64,000 nt of DNA from Vibrio sp. MEBiC08052 (GCF_001506075.1 NZ_KQ947476.1:177934-241933); one strand, 5' to 3'; shown: positions 9,011 to 16,864, numbered from the stretch's first letter. Made by a program: numbers and translations. The notes: generated by a model from the letters alone, not told the origin.

Positions 9011-9748
9011 CTAGATCCCCTCGATAAATGAGGTCGTTTTATAGACCAGATCAGTCAATAGAGGCATCGAGGTTTTTATTGTGAATGCCATCAGCATCAC
9101 GCCGCAAAATATTTTGAGTGGTAACGTAACAAAATAAACATTCATCTGTGGCATCGATTTGGACACAAGACCAATGACAAAGTCGGTTAAAAACAAAGCA
9201 GAGAATACGGGAATGAATATCATCATCGCCATGACAAATGTTCCTCCCAGATAAGCAATGAACTTCCCGGGATCAATCACGATATCTAAACTTCCCAAAG
9301 GGATAAACTGAATGCTTAAACCAATTAAGCGGACCATTTCCGTATGGAGATTGAATGACACAAATAGTGTAATCACCCCAATAGAGAGCAGATTGCCAAA
9401 AATAGAACCACTCTGACCGGAAAATGGATTAAATACATTCACGGCTGCAAATCCCATATGAACATCGACCGCTTTGCCCACAAAATCTATCGCTCCATAA
9501 ACAATTGCCAAACCAAAAATAAATACACAACCAATGATTAATTCCGAAAAAATAAGTACGACCAATCGGCCATCTGCCGGATAGGTATGCGGGGTATCCG
9601 AAAATAATACTGACAACAACATCATGAGGATGACTCGAACCATGCGTGGAATTCGAGAAAAAGGAGGCAAACCACCCGATATTAACAACGGTGAAAAACG
9701 TGCTGCCGATAATACAAATGCGACATCAAACCCCATGGAATTAATCAC
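9011..9748 (-). CDS. fliR: Flagellar export gate protein FliR
   Basis: 245 residues, almost entirely hydrophobic helices. The regions SAARFSPLLISGGLPPFSRIPRMVRV, GKAVDVHMGFAAVNVFNPFSGQ and SKSMPQMNVYFVTLPLKI are diagnostic of FliR/SctT. FliR forms the export gate core with FliP and FliQ. The start used is a GTG at 9748; an ATG four codons in is possible, and neither has a strong ribosome site. It follows fliQ by 13 bp. No fliP gene accompanies fliQ and fliR here. Confidence 0.95.
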   Translation of the reverse strand: MINSMGFDVAFVLSAARFSPLLISGGLPPFSRIPRMVRVILMMLLSVLFSDTPHTYPADGRLVVLIFSELIIGCVFIFGLAIVYGAIDFVGKAVDVHMGFAAVNVFNPFSGQSGSIFGNLLSIGVITLFVSFNLHTEMVRLIGLSIQFIPLGSLDIVIDPGKFIAYLGGTFVMAMMIFIPVFSALFLTDFVIGLVSKSMPQMNVYFVTLPLKIFCGVMLMAFTIKTSMPLLTDLVYKTTSFIEGI

Positions 9749-9761
9749 GACAATACATCTT

Positions 9762-10025
9762 TTAAAAATGTGCTATTTTTTCTATGTTATTCACTAAAAA
9801 ATCAACCAATGACAGTAAAATCCATCGCCCCAGAAGCAATAAGGTAATTCCTACAGCAATTAACTTCGGTACGAAAGTGAGCGTCATTTCCTGAATTTGA
9901 GTGGCAACTTGAAATAAGCTAACTAGCAAACCGACAAGTAAACAAACCAGTAAAATAGGCGATGAAATAATAGCCGCCTGAATAAGCATGTGAGATAACA
10001 AAAATAAAGCACTATCGCTATTCAC
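9762..10025 (-). CDS. fliQ: Flagellar export gate protein FliQ
   Basis: 87 residues with two transmembrane helices separated by the conserved loop SLFQVATQIQEMTLTFVPKL, the FliQ/SctS signature. It is a subunit of the FliP-FliQ-FliR gate. It starts at a GTG inside the end of the preceding TPR gene (8-bp overlap), so its translation is probably coupled to that gene. In most flagellar clusters the gene just upstream is fliP; here it is a TPR protein instead. Confidence 0.95.
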   Translation of the reverse strand: MNSDSALFLLSHMLIQAAIISSPILLVCLLVGLLVSLFQVATQIQEMTLTFVPKLIAVGITLLLLGRWILLSLVDFLVNNIEKIAHF

Positions 10026-11163
10026 GTGGTCGATTTTCCACTTTTGACATCAACGCCAATACGGCTTCTTTTAATAATTGATCACGCCCTTCAAGTGGTG
10101 AATTTAGAATCGCCTGAATGATTGTATTAGCTTTAGCGTCTTGGCCTTCTTTTCTGAGTAGAATTACTTTCGTAAAGAGTCCAGTGACACAATGACGGTC
10201 TAGTTTCAAAGCAACCGATAAATATTGTTTTGCTGTTGGAATATCATCTTTAAGCACATGGGCTAAAGCCATCCCCCCCTGAGACTCTGCGAAATTCGGG
10301 TTCAAGTCCAACGCTGCCTTAAACGCGGCTTCACACTGGTTAAATTGATCCAAAAATAAATAACACCATGCAAGACCATGCCAAGTCCCAATATGGGACA
10401 TCACCTGAGTCGCCCGTTCGAAATACTGAACTGCATCATGATAATGGTGCGCCAATGACAACAATTGTCCTTTCAGCGTCAGTAGTCGCCCGACATTCGG
10501 GAACATTTCCAGTGCTGAATCACAATATTGATTTGCTGCGTCAACATCAGTATTGTGTAAGCACACATTCCCCATCGTAATCAGCGCATATAACTGATTT
10601 TCATCCAGTTCTAAGGCTTCTCGCCCGACAGTTTCAGCATCCGCCACCAAGCCTTGGTCCAGCAGAACCATACTCAGATAACCGTATGCTTCAGCGTCTT
10701 CCGGGTGTAATTTTAAATACTGTTCAAGTAATTGCTGACTCTCAGAAAAACGATCAAGACAATGGAGAGATTTGGCCTGTAGCACAAGTGCCTGTGGCAT
10801 CTCGTCAATTACATAATCGAAAGAATCAATATAATCGCTCACTGCCTGATACTGTTTTTGCTGTAATAAAACATAGGCATAATCATAAATAGCCCAAGAC
10901 GGTGTCGGTTTGTTCGCAACAATAGGCTCAAGCCAATCAAATGCTTCCTGATAATGATGGGTTGCAAGCGCAGCATGAATCGCCTGATAGAGACAATGAA
11001 TATCATCAGAATGTTGACTCGCTGCTTTTATTGCTAAAGGCCATGACGTCTGAAAATCATTCATTTTCAGAGAAATCTCTATCACTTGAGATAACAATAA
11101 ACTGTTATCTGGATCAAATTCCAAATATTTTTTATAGCGGGTATACTTCTCAGTGGTATTCAT
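10018..11163 (-). CDS. TPR-repeat protein heading the flagellar operon
   Basis: 381 residues with no signal peptide or membrane segment. It consists of tandem helical repeats with TPR spacing and residues (for example AEAYGYLSMVLLDQGLVADA, MGNVCLHNTDVDAANQYCDS and LAWCYLFLDQFNQCEAAFKA). TPR proteins act as scaffolds for protein partners, so this is probably cytosolic. It is the first gene of the operon and overlaps fliQ, tying it to the flagellar system. In other bacteria TPR proteins take part in flagellin modification or secretion, but nothing here shows the specific role. I do not recognise an orthologue. Confidence 0.85.
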   Translation of the reverse strand: MNTTEKYTRYKKYLEFDPDNSLLLSQVIEISLKMNDFQTSWPLAIKAASQHSDDIHCLYQAIHAALATHHYQEAFDWLEPIVANKPTPSWAIYDYAYVLLQQKQYQAVSDYIDSFDYVIDEMPQALVLQAKSLHCLDRFSESQQLLEQYLKLHPEDAEAYGYLSMVLLDQGLVADAETVGREALELDENQLYALITMGNVCLHNTDVDAANQYCDSALEMFPNVGRLLTLKGQLLSLAHHYHDAVQYFERATQVMSHIGTWHGLAWCYLFLDQFNQCEAAFKAALDLNPNFAESQGGMALAHVLKDDIPTAKQYLSVALKLDRHCVTGLFTKVILLRKEGQDAKANTIIQAILNSPLEGRDQLLKEAVLALMSKVENRPRE

Positions 11164-11210
11164 AGCAATTAAAACACCGATGATATTTTATTGATGAAAA
11201 TGCGGAAGCA

Positions 11211-11239
11211 ACCATAGTGTTTTTTTATTCATCAATCAA
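11211..11239 (-). promoter_or_regulatory. Possible sigma-70 promoter for the TPR-fliQ operon
   Basis: On the minus strand a TTGATT -35 (11234-11239) is followed after 17 bases by TATGGT (11211-11216), about 50 bases before the TPR gene start. It overlaps the inverted-repeat motif at 11225-11238. The -10 match is only moderate. Confidence 0.35.
11225..11238 (-). promoter_or_regulatory. 14-bp motif, copy facing the flagellar operon
   Basis: On the minus strand this reads TGATTGATGAATAA. It ends 61 bases before the TPR start codon. An identical copy in the opposite orientation is at 11777-11790. Same orientation relative to each gene and nearly the same distance suggests an operator or activator site shared by both units. 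Confidence 0.5.
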
Positions 11240-11776
11240 GTTCTTTGTTGATATATATATTCATATTTTTAAAAATACAACACAACACACAAATTAGTTA
11301 TATTCCATGAAAAAAACCATGTCAGATTCATGATATAAACGATTGACTTTTCATCAGCCAAACGACATTATTTATTGCTATCTATGCTAATAAAATGAAT
11401 GCATTACCAGTCTGTAACGTCTCTTGATTATACCAACTGGACGTGTTGCTATTCTCTTCTCAGGATAGAAACCGCCAGCGTGATGCATCCGGAATAGAAG
11501 TTATTTTTACATAAATAGAAACAATTCATTTACATAACCTCATTCAAAACGAAATTTTAGCCATAGTTATTTATATTAACTGATGCAATCACCTATTGAT
11601 TCACGGACGTTAAATATTCGTAAACTAATATTGTGAGTATTCAGATTCGACAGAAGCGTCGATTAACAGATGCTTCAACTTATAGAATACCCCATGAAAA
11701 CAAATAGGCAATCAATTTAATAAGCAAACCCATTTTCTTTGCTTCGACATCATTACATTCTCAATTCAAGCACTCA

Positions 11777-11790
11777 TGATTGATGAATAA
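11777..11790 (+). promoter_or_regulatory. 14-bp motif, copy facing the GT8/radical SAM unit
   Basis: TGATTGATGAATAA, identical to the minus-strand copy at 11225-11238. It ends 59 bases before the preferred ATG at 11850. The match extends weakly (one more A/G position, then AA in both copies). Confidence 0.5.
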
Positions 11791-11849
11791 GAACGATGTT
11801 GAGGCAAATATTCATTCTCAATACACACGTTGAAAATACAAGGTTAACG

Positions 11850-12848
11850 ATGAATTTAGATTTAAAGATAGCTTTCTATACAACTGTCTCCTCAGGAGAG
11901 GAGAACCAGCTATTCGTTTGGTTAATCAGAATGTCTAAACTTATATCCAAAGCAAATATTTCAGATCAAACTGCGATTTGTATTCTGGTCGATGGTCAGG
12001 TCTCACTCAAGCCATTACCCCAGTTACCTTGTACGATACATCTGTGTAATATTCACGAACGTCACTGCTATGATAAACATACTATTCGGCTGGCAGCACT
12101 CAATGAAGCGTTATCTCCCATATGTACCGCCGCGATATTTATGGGGCTGAATGTTTTACCGGAGAAATCTCTCAATCCTTTTCTGAAACTCTTAAAATCA
12201 GATGTCATCGAACAAATCGCACTCTACCCATCACGCATACGGCCCGAGGATATCCAGCCGGAAATGCGGGAAGAGTTCTTCCGACGCCAAGCCATCGCTA
12301 AAAATTATTATACGTCCGACCTGCTGGCATTGAATGTCAACCAAACGGGAGGACGATTAGCCTTTTCCCGGACGTTTGATTTACTGAAAAGGATGCAACA
12401 GCTCAAAATGAGCGACCAGAATACGGTTGATGATATTTTAAATAAGCTGCTTCCGGGGCGCTTGAATTTCCGCCCCAATGAAGTCTTCACATTATATCCA
12501 TTGATGATACAACCGGATGATCATACAGCTCGCTCAGAAATGCGTTGTCAGGCAGACAGTGCCAAAGGCGCGATTGTTTTCGATGCTCAGAATCTGCCGT
12601 GGAGCTGTGTTAATCAGAGCGCAGCTGAACAAATCTACCCATTTGATTTGTATGCCGACGCCATGCTCAGTGCTGCGGAATGGGTCACACCTGATTTTGT
12701 AAAAACCGTGCTCACCAAAGCCTTTATGAATCCAGAATGTCTCTCGCGATACCCGGCTTCACTAGTTCAAGCCGTACAGCAAGACATGCCAGCCGATCAT
12801 CTTTATCAGATAATTGGTCAACTCAACCAAGAAGGAGCATTTCAGTGA
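11850..12848 (+). CDS. GT8-like protein lacking the DxD motif
   Basis: 332 residues from the ATG at 11850, which has AAGG eight bases upstream; an in-frame ATG at 11796 is less likely. No database family is obvious, but it lines up by eye with the GT8 enzyme two genes downstream. RLAALNEALSP matches LRLVAFDWLAE, YYTSDLLALNVNQTGG matches the YFNAGVLVVN block, MSDQNTVDDILNKLLPG matches MADQDCLNYLVPN, and FDAQNLPWSC matches HWVGTMKPWSA. The metal-binding DLD is replaced by FMGLN, and the HxG motif is lost. I infer a catalytically dead or altered glycosyltransferase fold. It is coupled to the radical SAM gene by a GTGA overlap. Confidence 0.7.
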   Translation: MNLDLKIAFYTTVSSGEENQLFVWLIRMSKLISKANISDQTAICILVDGQVSLKPLPQLPCTIHLCNIHERHCYDKHTIRLAALNEALSPICTAAIFMGLNVLPEKSLNPFLKLLKSDVIEQIALYPSRIRPEDIQPEMREEFFRRQAIAKNYYTSDLLALNVNQTGGRLAFSRTFDLLKRMQQLKMSDQNTVDDILNKLLPGRLNFRPNEVFTLYPLMIQPDDHTARSEMRCQADSAKGAIVFDAQNLPWSCVNQSAAEQIYPFDLYADAMLSAAEWVTPDFVKTVLTKAFMNPECLSRYPASLVQAVQQDMPADHLYQIIGQLNQEGAFQ

Positions 12849-13966
12849 ATCCTCCTATAGCAAACAAGCCACTCTGTTCACAACCTTTTACTTTATGGAA
12901 TATGAAAACCGAAGGATGGCGTGCCTGCTGTAACCGTCATCTGCCGCCACAGAAGCTGGCAGGAAATCCGTGGAACTCAGCCTATCAAAGGGACTTTCGC
13001 CGCAGTATGTTTTCGACGGAGACACTACCGGATGAGTGCCATAGTTGCCTGCATTACGGTTACAACTCAGCCATGAAATATGGTGGGGAGTTTAATCCGG
13101 AGACATACGACTATCAAACCGGGGCGGTCGTCGGTGATATTGAAGTGATGCAGTATTTTCTGGGCAATAAATGTAACCTTGCCTGTGATACCTGCGATAC
13201 CGAACACAGTATTATGCACGGCAAGGTTTTTCCTGAACGGAAAATACAGGTTGAAAAAGCAATAGCCGTTGATCAACTGTCTGAAATCTTACTGCACCAA
13301 CCAAGCTCCGTCGTTGTCTACGGTGGTGAACCATTTATGTACCGTACCCTCAATGACGACATCATCACCATTTTGGAAAACACCAATGCCATTGTGTCAG
13401 TGCTGACCAATGGGAGTTATGACATTGTGAAAAATGGTTTCTGGGACGCGATTATAAAGCGATATCCCCAACGAATCTGTATGGTCTTTTCCTTAGACGG
13501 TACCAAAGAGCTGAATGAGAAAATCCGTCGCGGTCTTGATCATGATATTTTGGAAAAGAACATTGAACACTGTATCCGGCACCGCCATATACTGCATTTT
13601 GTAACCGTTCACGTCACGATCTCAACCATGAACATTGATAATCTCGAAGAGATTTACCAATGGTGGCTAAAGCATATTGCTTATCAGGGCAATCCACAGT
13701 TATTTGACTTGTGTGCCGTCGTAAAACCACATGATATGGCCCTCCATAATCTTTCTAAAGATATCCGGATGAAATATGCGGCACGGTTCCGCCATTTCCT
13801 CGATACATTTGTGACGGAAAGCCTGAAGAAAATTGAAGTGAACTGGGTCGCAGAAAGCGTAGTGAAATCGTTTCGGGACTTAATCACTGCTTTAGAAGTT
13901 GATCATGTACCGGTTGAAATTTATGGCAGTAACTTGAATGTTATTGATGTCAGAGTGATTGATTAA
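12845..13966 (+). CDS. Radical SAM protein, twitch-domain type
   Basis: 373 residues from a GTG at 12845 with AAGGAG nine bases upstream, overlapping the previous stop. Cys110-X3-Cys114-X2-Cys117 (KCNLACDTC) binds the radical SAM 4Fe-4S cluster, and YGGEPFMY near residue 158 is the GGE motif that contacts SAM. A cysteine-rich N-terminal part (LCSQPFTLWN, WRACCNRH, then ECHSCLHYG) looks like the auxiliary-cluster region of twitch-domain radical SAM proteins, which often sit beside glycosyltransferases. The substrate is unknown. It lies between a degenerate and an intact GT8 gene, so a role in modifying a sugar or protein for the surface or flagellum is a guess. Confidence 0.85.
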   Translation: MNPPIANKPLCSQPFTLWNMKTEGWRACCNRHLPPQKLAGNPWNSAYQRDFRRSMFSTETLPDECHSCLHYGYNSAMKYGGEFNPETYDYQTGAVVGDIEVMQYFLGNKCNLACDTCDTEHSIMHGKVFPERKIQVEKAIAVDQLSEILLHQPSSVVVYGGEPFMYRTLNDDIITILENTNAIVSVLTNGSYDIVKNGFWDAIIKRYPQRICMVFSLDGTKELNEKIRRGLDHDILEKNIEHCIRHRHILHFVTVHVTISTMNIDNLEEIYQWWLKHIAYQGNPQLFDLCAVVKPHDMALHNLSKDIRMKYAARFRHFLDTFVTESLKKIEVNWVAESVVKSFRDLITALEVDHVPVEIYGSNLNVIDVRVID

Positions 13967-13975
13967 GGAGAAGAA

Positions 13976-14887
13976 ATGTATCCCGTTGTTTTATGCGGTA
14001 ATCATGCTTACAAAGATCAGTTTCAGGTTTTTGCACATTCATTCCGTAAACATAATCCCGACAGAAAAGCCGTGATGTTCCACACTGGCGACTTTGACCT
14101 GTCACTGTTAGAAAAATATCAGATTGACAGCCAAATCGTTGCCCCGCTCGATGGTACATCTGACCGCTTCAATGCAACCCACATGCATGGTGCATTACTT
14201 CGTTTGGTCGCTTTTGACTGGCTGGCAGAACACTGGCCGGAACAGACCGCTCTCTACGTTGATCTGGATACACTGGTATGTGGCGATATTGCTCAAGCCG
14301 ATACCATTGCACTCACTGACGATAAACCACTTGCCGGGATTGGCGAATATCATGCCCTGAGCGAACTGGAAGGCAATGCCCGTTATGCAGAACATCGTCC
14401 GCTCTATTGGTTTCAAAGACATCTCAACAATACCTACTTCAACGCAGGTGTGTTGGTGGTTAATCCAAGCGGATTACAACGAAAAGCTACTGCGAAAGGC
14501 TATCAATCTATCGCACACTGCTACACATGTAATCAATATAAATGGCCCATGGCCGATCAAGATTGCCTGAACTATCTTGTACCCAACCAAATCCTGCTAC
14601 CACGGACTCTGAATGCAATGCCCGAGCTGTCGATCTGGTTCCTCGCTGATCGAATTAGTTTTGAACACATTAGTGAAGGGATTCAGGATTCGACAATCTT
14701 ACATTGGGTGGGGACGATGAAACCCTGGAGCGCTTCCAAGCAGAATAACCACACCGATCCGGACCGACAAATGATGCCACTGGATCGCTATCTGGCAACC
14801 TGTGATGAGATCAAAGATGATCTTGATAAAGCTTTCTACCGGACGGTCAAAATTAATACCACGATCTGGAAGTCCGTGCGTAAATAA
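13976..14887 (+). CDS. GT8-family glycosyltransferase
   Basis: 303 residues starting 9 bp after the radical SAM gene with AAGGAG upstream. Retaining GT8 motifs are intact: YVDLDTLVCGD with the metal-binding DLD at about 96-98, YFNAGVLVVN, the DQDCLNYLV helix, and HWVGTMKPW near residue 243, the His-Gly-Lys-Pro motif that completes the donor site. No signal peptide or membrane anchor is seen, so it is probably cytosolic and uses a nucleotide sugar. The acceptor is unknown. It ends the three-gene unit just before a terminator. Confidence 0.9.
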   Translation: MYPVVLCGNHAYKDQFQVFAHSFRKHNPDRKAVMFHTGDFDLSLLEKYQIDSQIVAPLDGTSDRFNATHMHGALLRLVAFDWLAEHWPEQTALYVDLDTLVCGDIAQADTIALTDDKPLAGIGEYHALSELEGNARYAEHRPLYWFQRHLNNTYFNAGVLVVNPSGLQRKATAKGYQSIAHCYTCNQYKWPMADQDCLNYLVPNQILLPRTLNAMPELSIWFLADRISFEHISEGIQDSTILHWVGTMKPWSASKQNNHTDPDRQMMPLDRYLATCDEIKDDLDKAFYRTVKINTTIWKSVRK

Positions 14888-14894
14888 ACATCAT

Positions 14895-14944
14895 CAAAAA
14901 GGCCGTTGTGATAGTGATACCACAGCGACCTTCAATCTTTTAAC
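14895..14944. terminator. Bidirectional terminator-like hairpin
   Basis: An imperfect stem (14899-14910 with 14921-14932) has an A-run on its left and a T-rich stretch on its right. It sits between the convergent GT8 gene and the small TPR gene, so it could serve both. Confidence 0.6.
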
Positions 14945-14992
14945 CTGTGCGTCAGAACCACTTACCTAATTTCGGTAAGTAGCTCAACACTA

Positions 14993-15499
14993 TTAGTAAG
15001 ACATCGAAATTTCAGCTAATGTCTGATTGGCTAAATCAACATATTGCTCATCATCAGAACATTGCTCGATCAGTTGAGTCAGGAGATCAATCGCCTCGTC
15101 TTCAAGGTTCATCTCTTTGGCATACTGGGCTTTAGCATACAGTACCGGCGCAAAATCCGGCTTCTCTTGGAGCAGCTTATCCCAGATTTTAACCGCATCT
15201 TCATCCTGCCCTAATTCTCTGTGTAACAGGCTGATTTCAAACCGTTCCGCAACAGCCTCGGGCCGAATTTCCAGATATGTACGAAAAGCGACCATTGCGC
15301 GCTCAAACAGACCTAAAACGGCATAAACCCGTCCCAACGTTGAAAATGTCCCCACGGGTGCCATCTCCGCCATAACCAGCCGCTTTAAAATCGGTAATGC
15401 AATAATGTAATCCTGTTTATCAAAATGATAGTTAGCTAACGCTAACAGTTCATCACTCTCAAACAGGTCATAATAATCATTTCCAAACTGAATCATCAT
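14993..15499 (-). CDS. Small TPR-repeat protein
   Basis: 168 residues, no signal peptide. It comprises about three or four TPR-like helical pairs (LLALANYHFDKQDYIIALPI, STLGRVYAVLGLFERAMVAF and APVLYAKAQYAKEMNLEDEA). It is probably a cytosolic adaptor. It lies convergent to the GT8 unit and upstream of the toxin-immunity locus, and could belong with either. The second TPR gene so close to the one heading the flagellar operon is suggestive, but the two are not obvious copies. No specific function is recognised. Confidence 0.8.
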   Translation of the reverse strand: MMIQFGNDYYDLFESDELLALANYHFDKQDYIIALPILKRLVMAEMAPVGTFSTLGRVYAVLGLFERAMVAFRTYLEIRPEAVAERFEISLLHRELGQDEDAVKIWDKLLQEKPDFAPVLYAKAQYAKEMNLEDEAIDLLTQLIEQCSDDEQYVDLANQTLAEISMSY

Positions 15500-15591
15500 A
15501 CAACACCAGTTATTATTTTATCGGTCAAAAATCAGGATAAACCATATCCCGGATGAATAGAAATAGATATCGGGTCATACTGTCCCCCCGA

Positions 15592-16035
15592 TTATCCGTG
15601 ATTAAGCAATTTAAGATCACAGTAACTGGCAAACCGAGAGTAATCACCATTTACACCAAAGACAAATCCAGTCACCACTGCATTTGAGAGTTCCAGTCGG
15701 AGCTCAAATTGATTATCAATTTGCATCGTTATACTTCGAGTGACAATCTCTTGTGCCTTAAGTCCCATCATCTCAGGAATGTCTCTCCTGACATGTTTAA
15801 AGAGCTGATACTGTCTTAAACAAGAATAAAACTTCCCCAGCCGCCCCGATTTCGGTATCCCTTCATATGCACCAGAGACAAACTGATACGACGAATTCCT
15901 GTTAATTTTATGATCCAGTATCTGCTGAAATTCAAACAGCATCGTCTTATCAACCTTGCTCTCTTCCGTGAGGTCAAATGCAAGCAGAGCAAAAAATGGA
16001 ATCGCGAATAATAAAATCTGATTTTTTTTCTTCAC
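15592..16035 (-). CDS. Second copy of the Rhs-associated candidate immunity protein
   Basis: 147 residues from a GTG with a G-rich ribosome site. An N-terminal hydrophobic stretch (ILLFAIPFFALLAFDL) acts as a membrane anchor or uncleaved signal, placing the rest in the periplasm. Two cysteines (YSCLRQY and SYCDLKLL) are conserved with the paralogue at 16865-17311. The two proteins are similar over their full length and identical over the last 35 or so residues, where the DNA is also identical for 105 bp. It has no toxin gene of its own beside it, so it looks like a retained or duplicated immunity gene. The family is not recognised. Confidence 0.75.
   Translation of the reverse strand: MKKKNQILLFAIPFFALLAFDLTEESKVDKTMLFEFQQILDHKINRNSSYQFVSGAYEGIPKSGRLGKFYSCLRQYQLFKHVRRDIPEMMGLKAQEIVTRSITMQIDNQFELRLELSNAVVTGFVFGVNGDYSRFASYCDLKLLNHG
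15601..15705 (-). repeat. 105-bp perfect direct repeat, copy 1
   Basis: Identical base for base to 16874-16978. It covers the 3' end of the 15592-16035 gene just inside its stop codon. Sequence diverges sharply on the 5' side of the gene. Confidence 0.95.
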
Positions 16036-16255
16036 TCATTCCCCCCATTTCATCATGAGTACTACAAAATATGCTAACTACTCGATAATCATACCAACAC
16101 CCAAAAACATATATGGGCAGAAGAACAAGCAATTCTTTAGTCCTAATGCTGATAACAAACACTGTAATACAACCGGGTTCATAATTACTTTTAGATGTCA
16201 AATGAAGAAAACCTTTTCCTAATCCATATTTATTGGTAAATAAAAGCGAAAACAC
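15974..16255 (-). CDS. Possible small membrane protein or gene remnant
   Basis: A 93-residue frame from a GTG, overlapping the start of the next gene by 62 bp. Its first 70 residues look protein-like, with hydrophobic stretches (SLLFTNKYGLGKGFLHL region, CITVFVISI, LLVLLPIYVFGCWYDY). The frame stays open upstream of the GTG for 11 more codons (VLVLLFYV and so on) without a good start or ribosome site, which suggests a decayed gene. It could be a leftover membrane-type immunity protein. Otherwise 16036-16350 holds nothing I recognise. Confidence 0.3.
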   Translation of the reverse strand: MFSLLFTNKYGLGKGFLHLTSKSNYEPGCITVFVISIRTKELLVLLPIYVFGCWYDYRVVSIFCSTHDEMGGMSEEKKSDFIIRDSIFCSACI

Positions 16256-16350
16256 ATAGAACAGAAGTACGAGTACATAACTAGCCCTTAAACATCATAT
16301 CCATCATTTAATGATTTAATCTATTCGTTCATGTTAATTCAACATTCAAC

Positions 16351-16797
16351 TTAACTGACTTTTTCAACGATACCTCTCGCTGTCACCGCACATCGTTTTG
16401 TTAATAAAACTCTTTCTGCTTTACTATGAAAGCTAGTGTCTGAAGACGAGAGTTTAGACCAAAGCTTATAGCTATACAGCACATCATTATTTATATTTAA
16501 GCTGATATAGTGTTCATCATGATGACCTGTCACTTTCACATCATAAGTCACATTTGATGCGTGGGGGAGCAATCCTTCCTCTTTATAAGAGGACAGACAA
16601 ATCAAGCCATCCTTTCCTAATTGTCCATGATATATTACTCGATCACCATGTACGATCTTTATCATTGATGATGCACTAACATCCATCAAGAATAGAGCAT
16701 AATAATCAGGTTGACGGGGATGATAAAACAACCTGATTATAAAGATGCCAATTATAACTATGAATACAGCTCTTAAGTAATGTTTGTATTTCTTCAT
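16351..16797 (-). CDS. Small membrane-anchored protein in the toxin locus
   Basis: 148 residues. A basic N-terminus (MKKYKHYLR) and hydrophobic segment (AVFIVIIGIFIIRLFY) form a single membrane anchor, and the rest should be periplasmic. The remainder is beta-rich by eye (IKIVHGDRVIYHGQLGKDGL, VTYDVKVTGHHDEHYISLNI). It has no similarity I can see to the two flanking immunity paralogues. Its position between them suggests another immunity gene kept from a lost toxin tip, or an accessory gene. No family is recognised. Confidence 0.65.
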   Translation of the reverse strand: MKKYKHYLRAVFIVIIGIFIIRLFYHPRQPDYYALFLMDVSASSMIKIVHGDRVIYHGQLGKDGLICLSSYKEEGLLPHASNVTYDVKVTGHHDEHYISLNINNDVLYSYKLWSKLSSSDTSFHSKAERVLLTKRCAVTARGIVEKVS

Positions 16798-16864
16798 ATT
16801 GATGATTGAATTCTATATTGAAGAATTTCTATTTATATACCACTCAACCGGTATTGAACCCAAT

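Larger units (their letters stand above)
11164..11849. other. AT-rich divergent intergenic region, flagellar operon / GT8 unit
   Basis: A 686-bp non-coding stretch between the minus-strand TPR-flagellar operon and the plus-strand glycosyltransferase/radical SAM unit. It is visibly AT-rich, with runs such as the atatatata tract near 11250, and has no convincing ORF. It carries the 14-bp inverted-repeat pair listed separately and a small hairpin TCGAC-N6-GTCGA at 11647-11662. No sigma-54 or FliA-type promoter was found by eye. The length and composition suit a multi-regulator control region. Confidence 0.6.
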
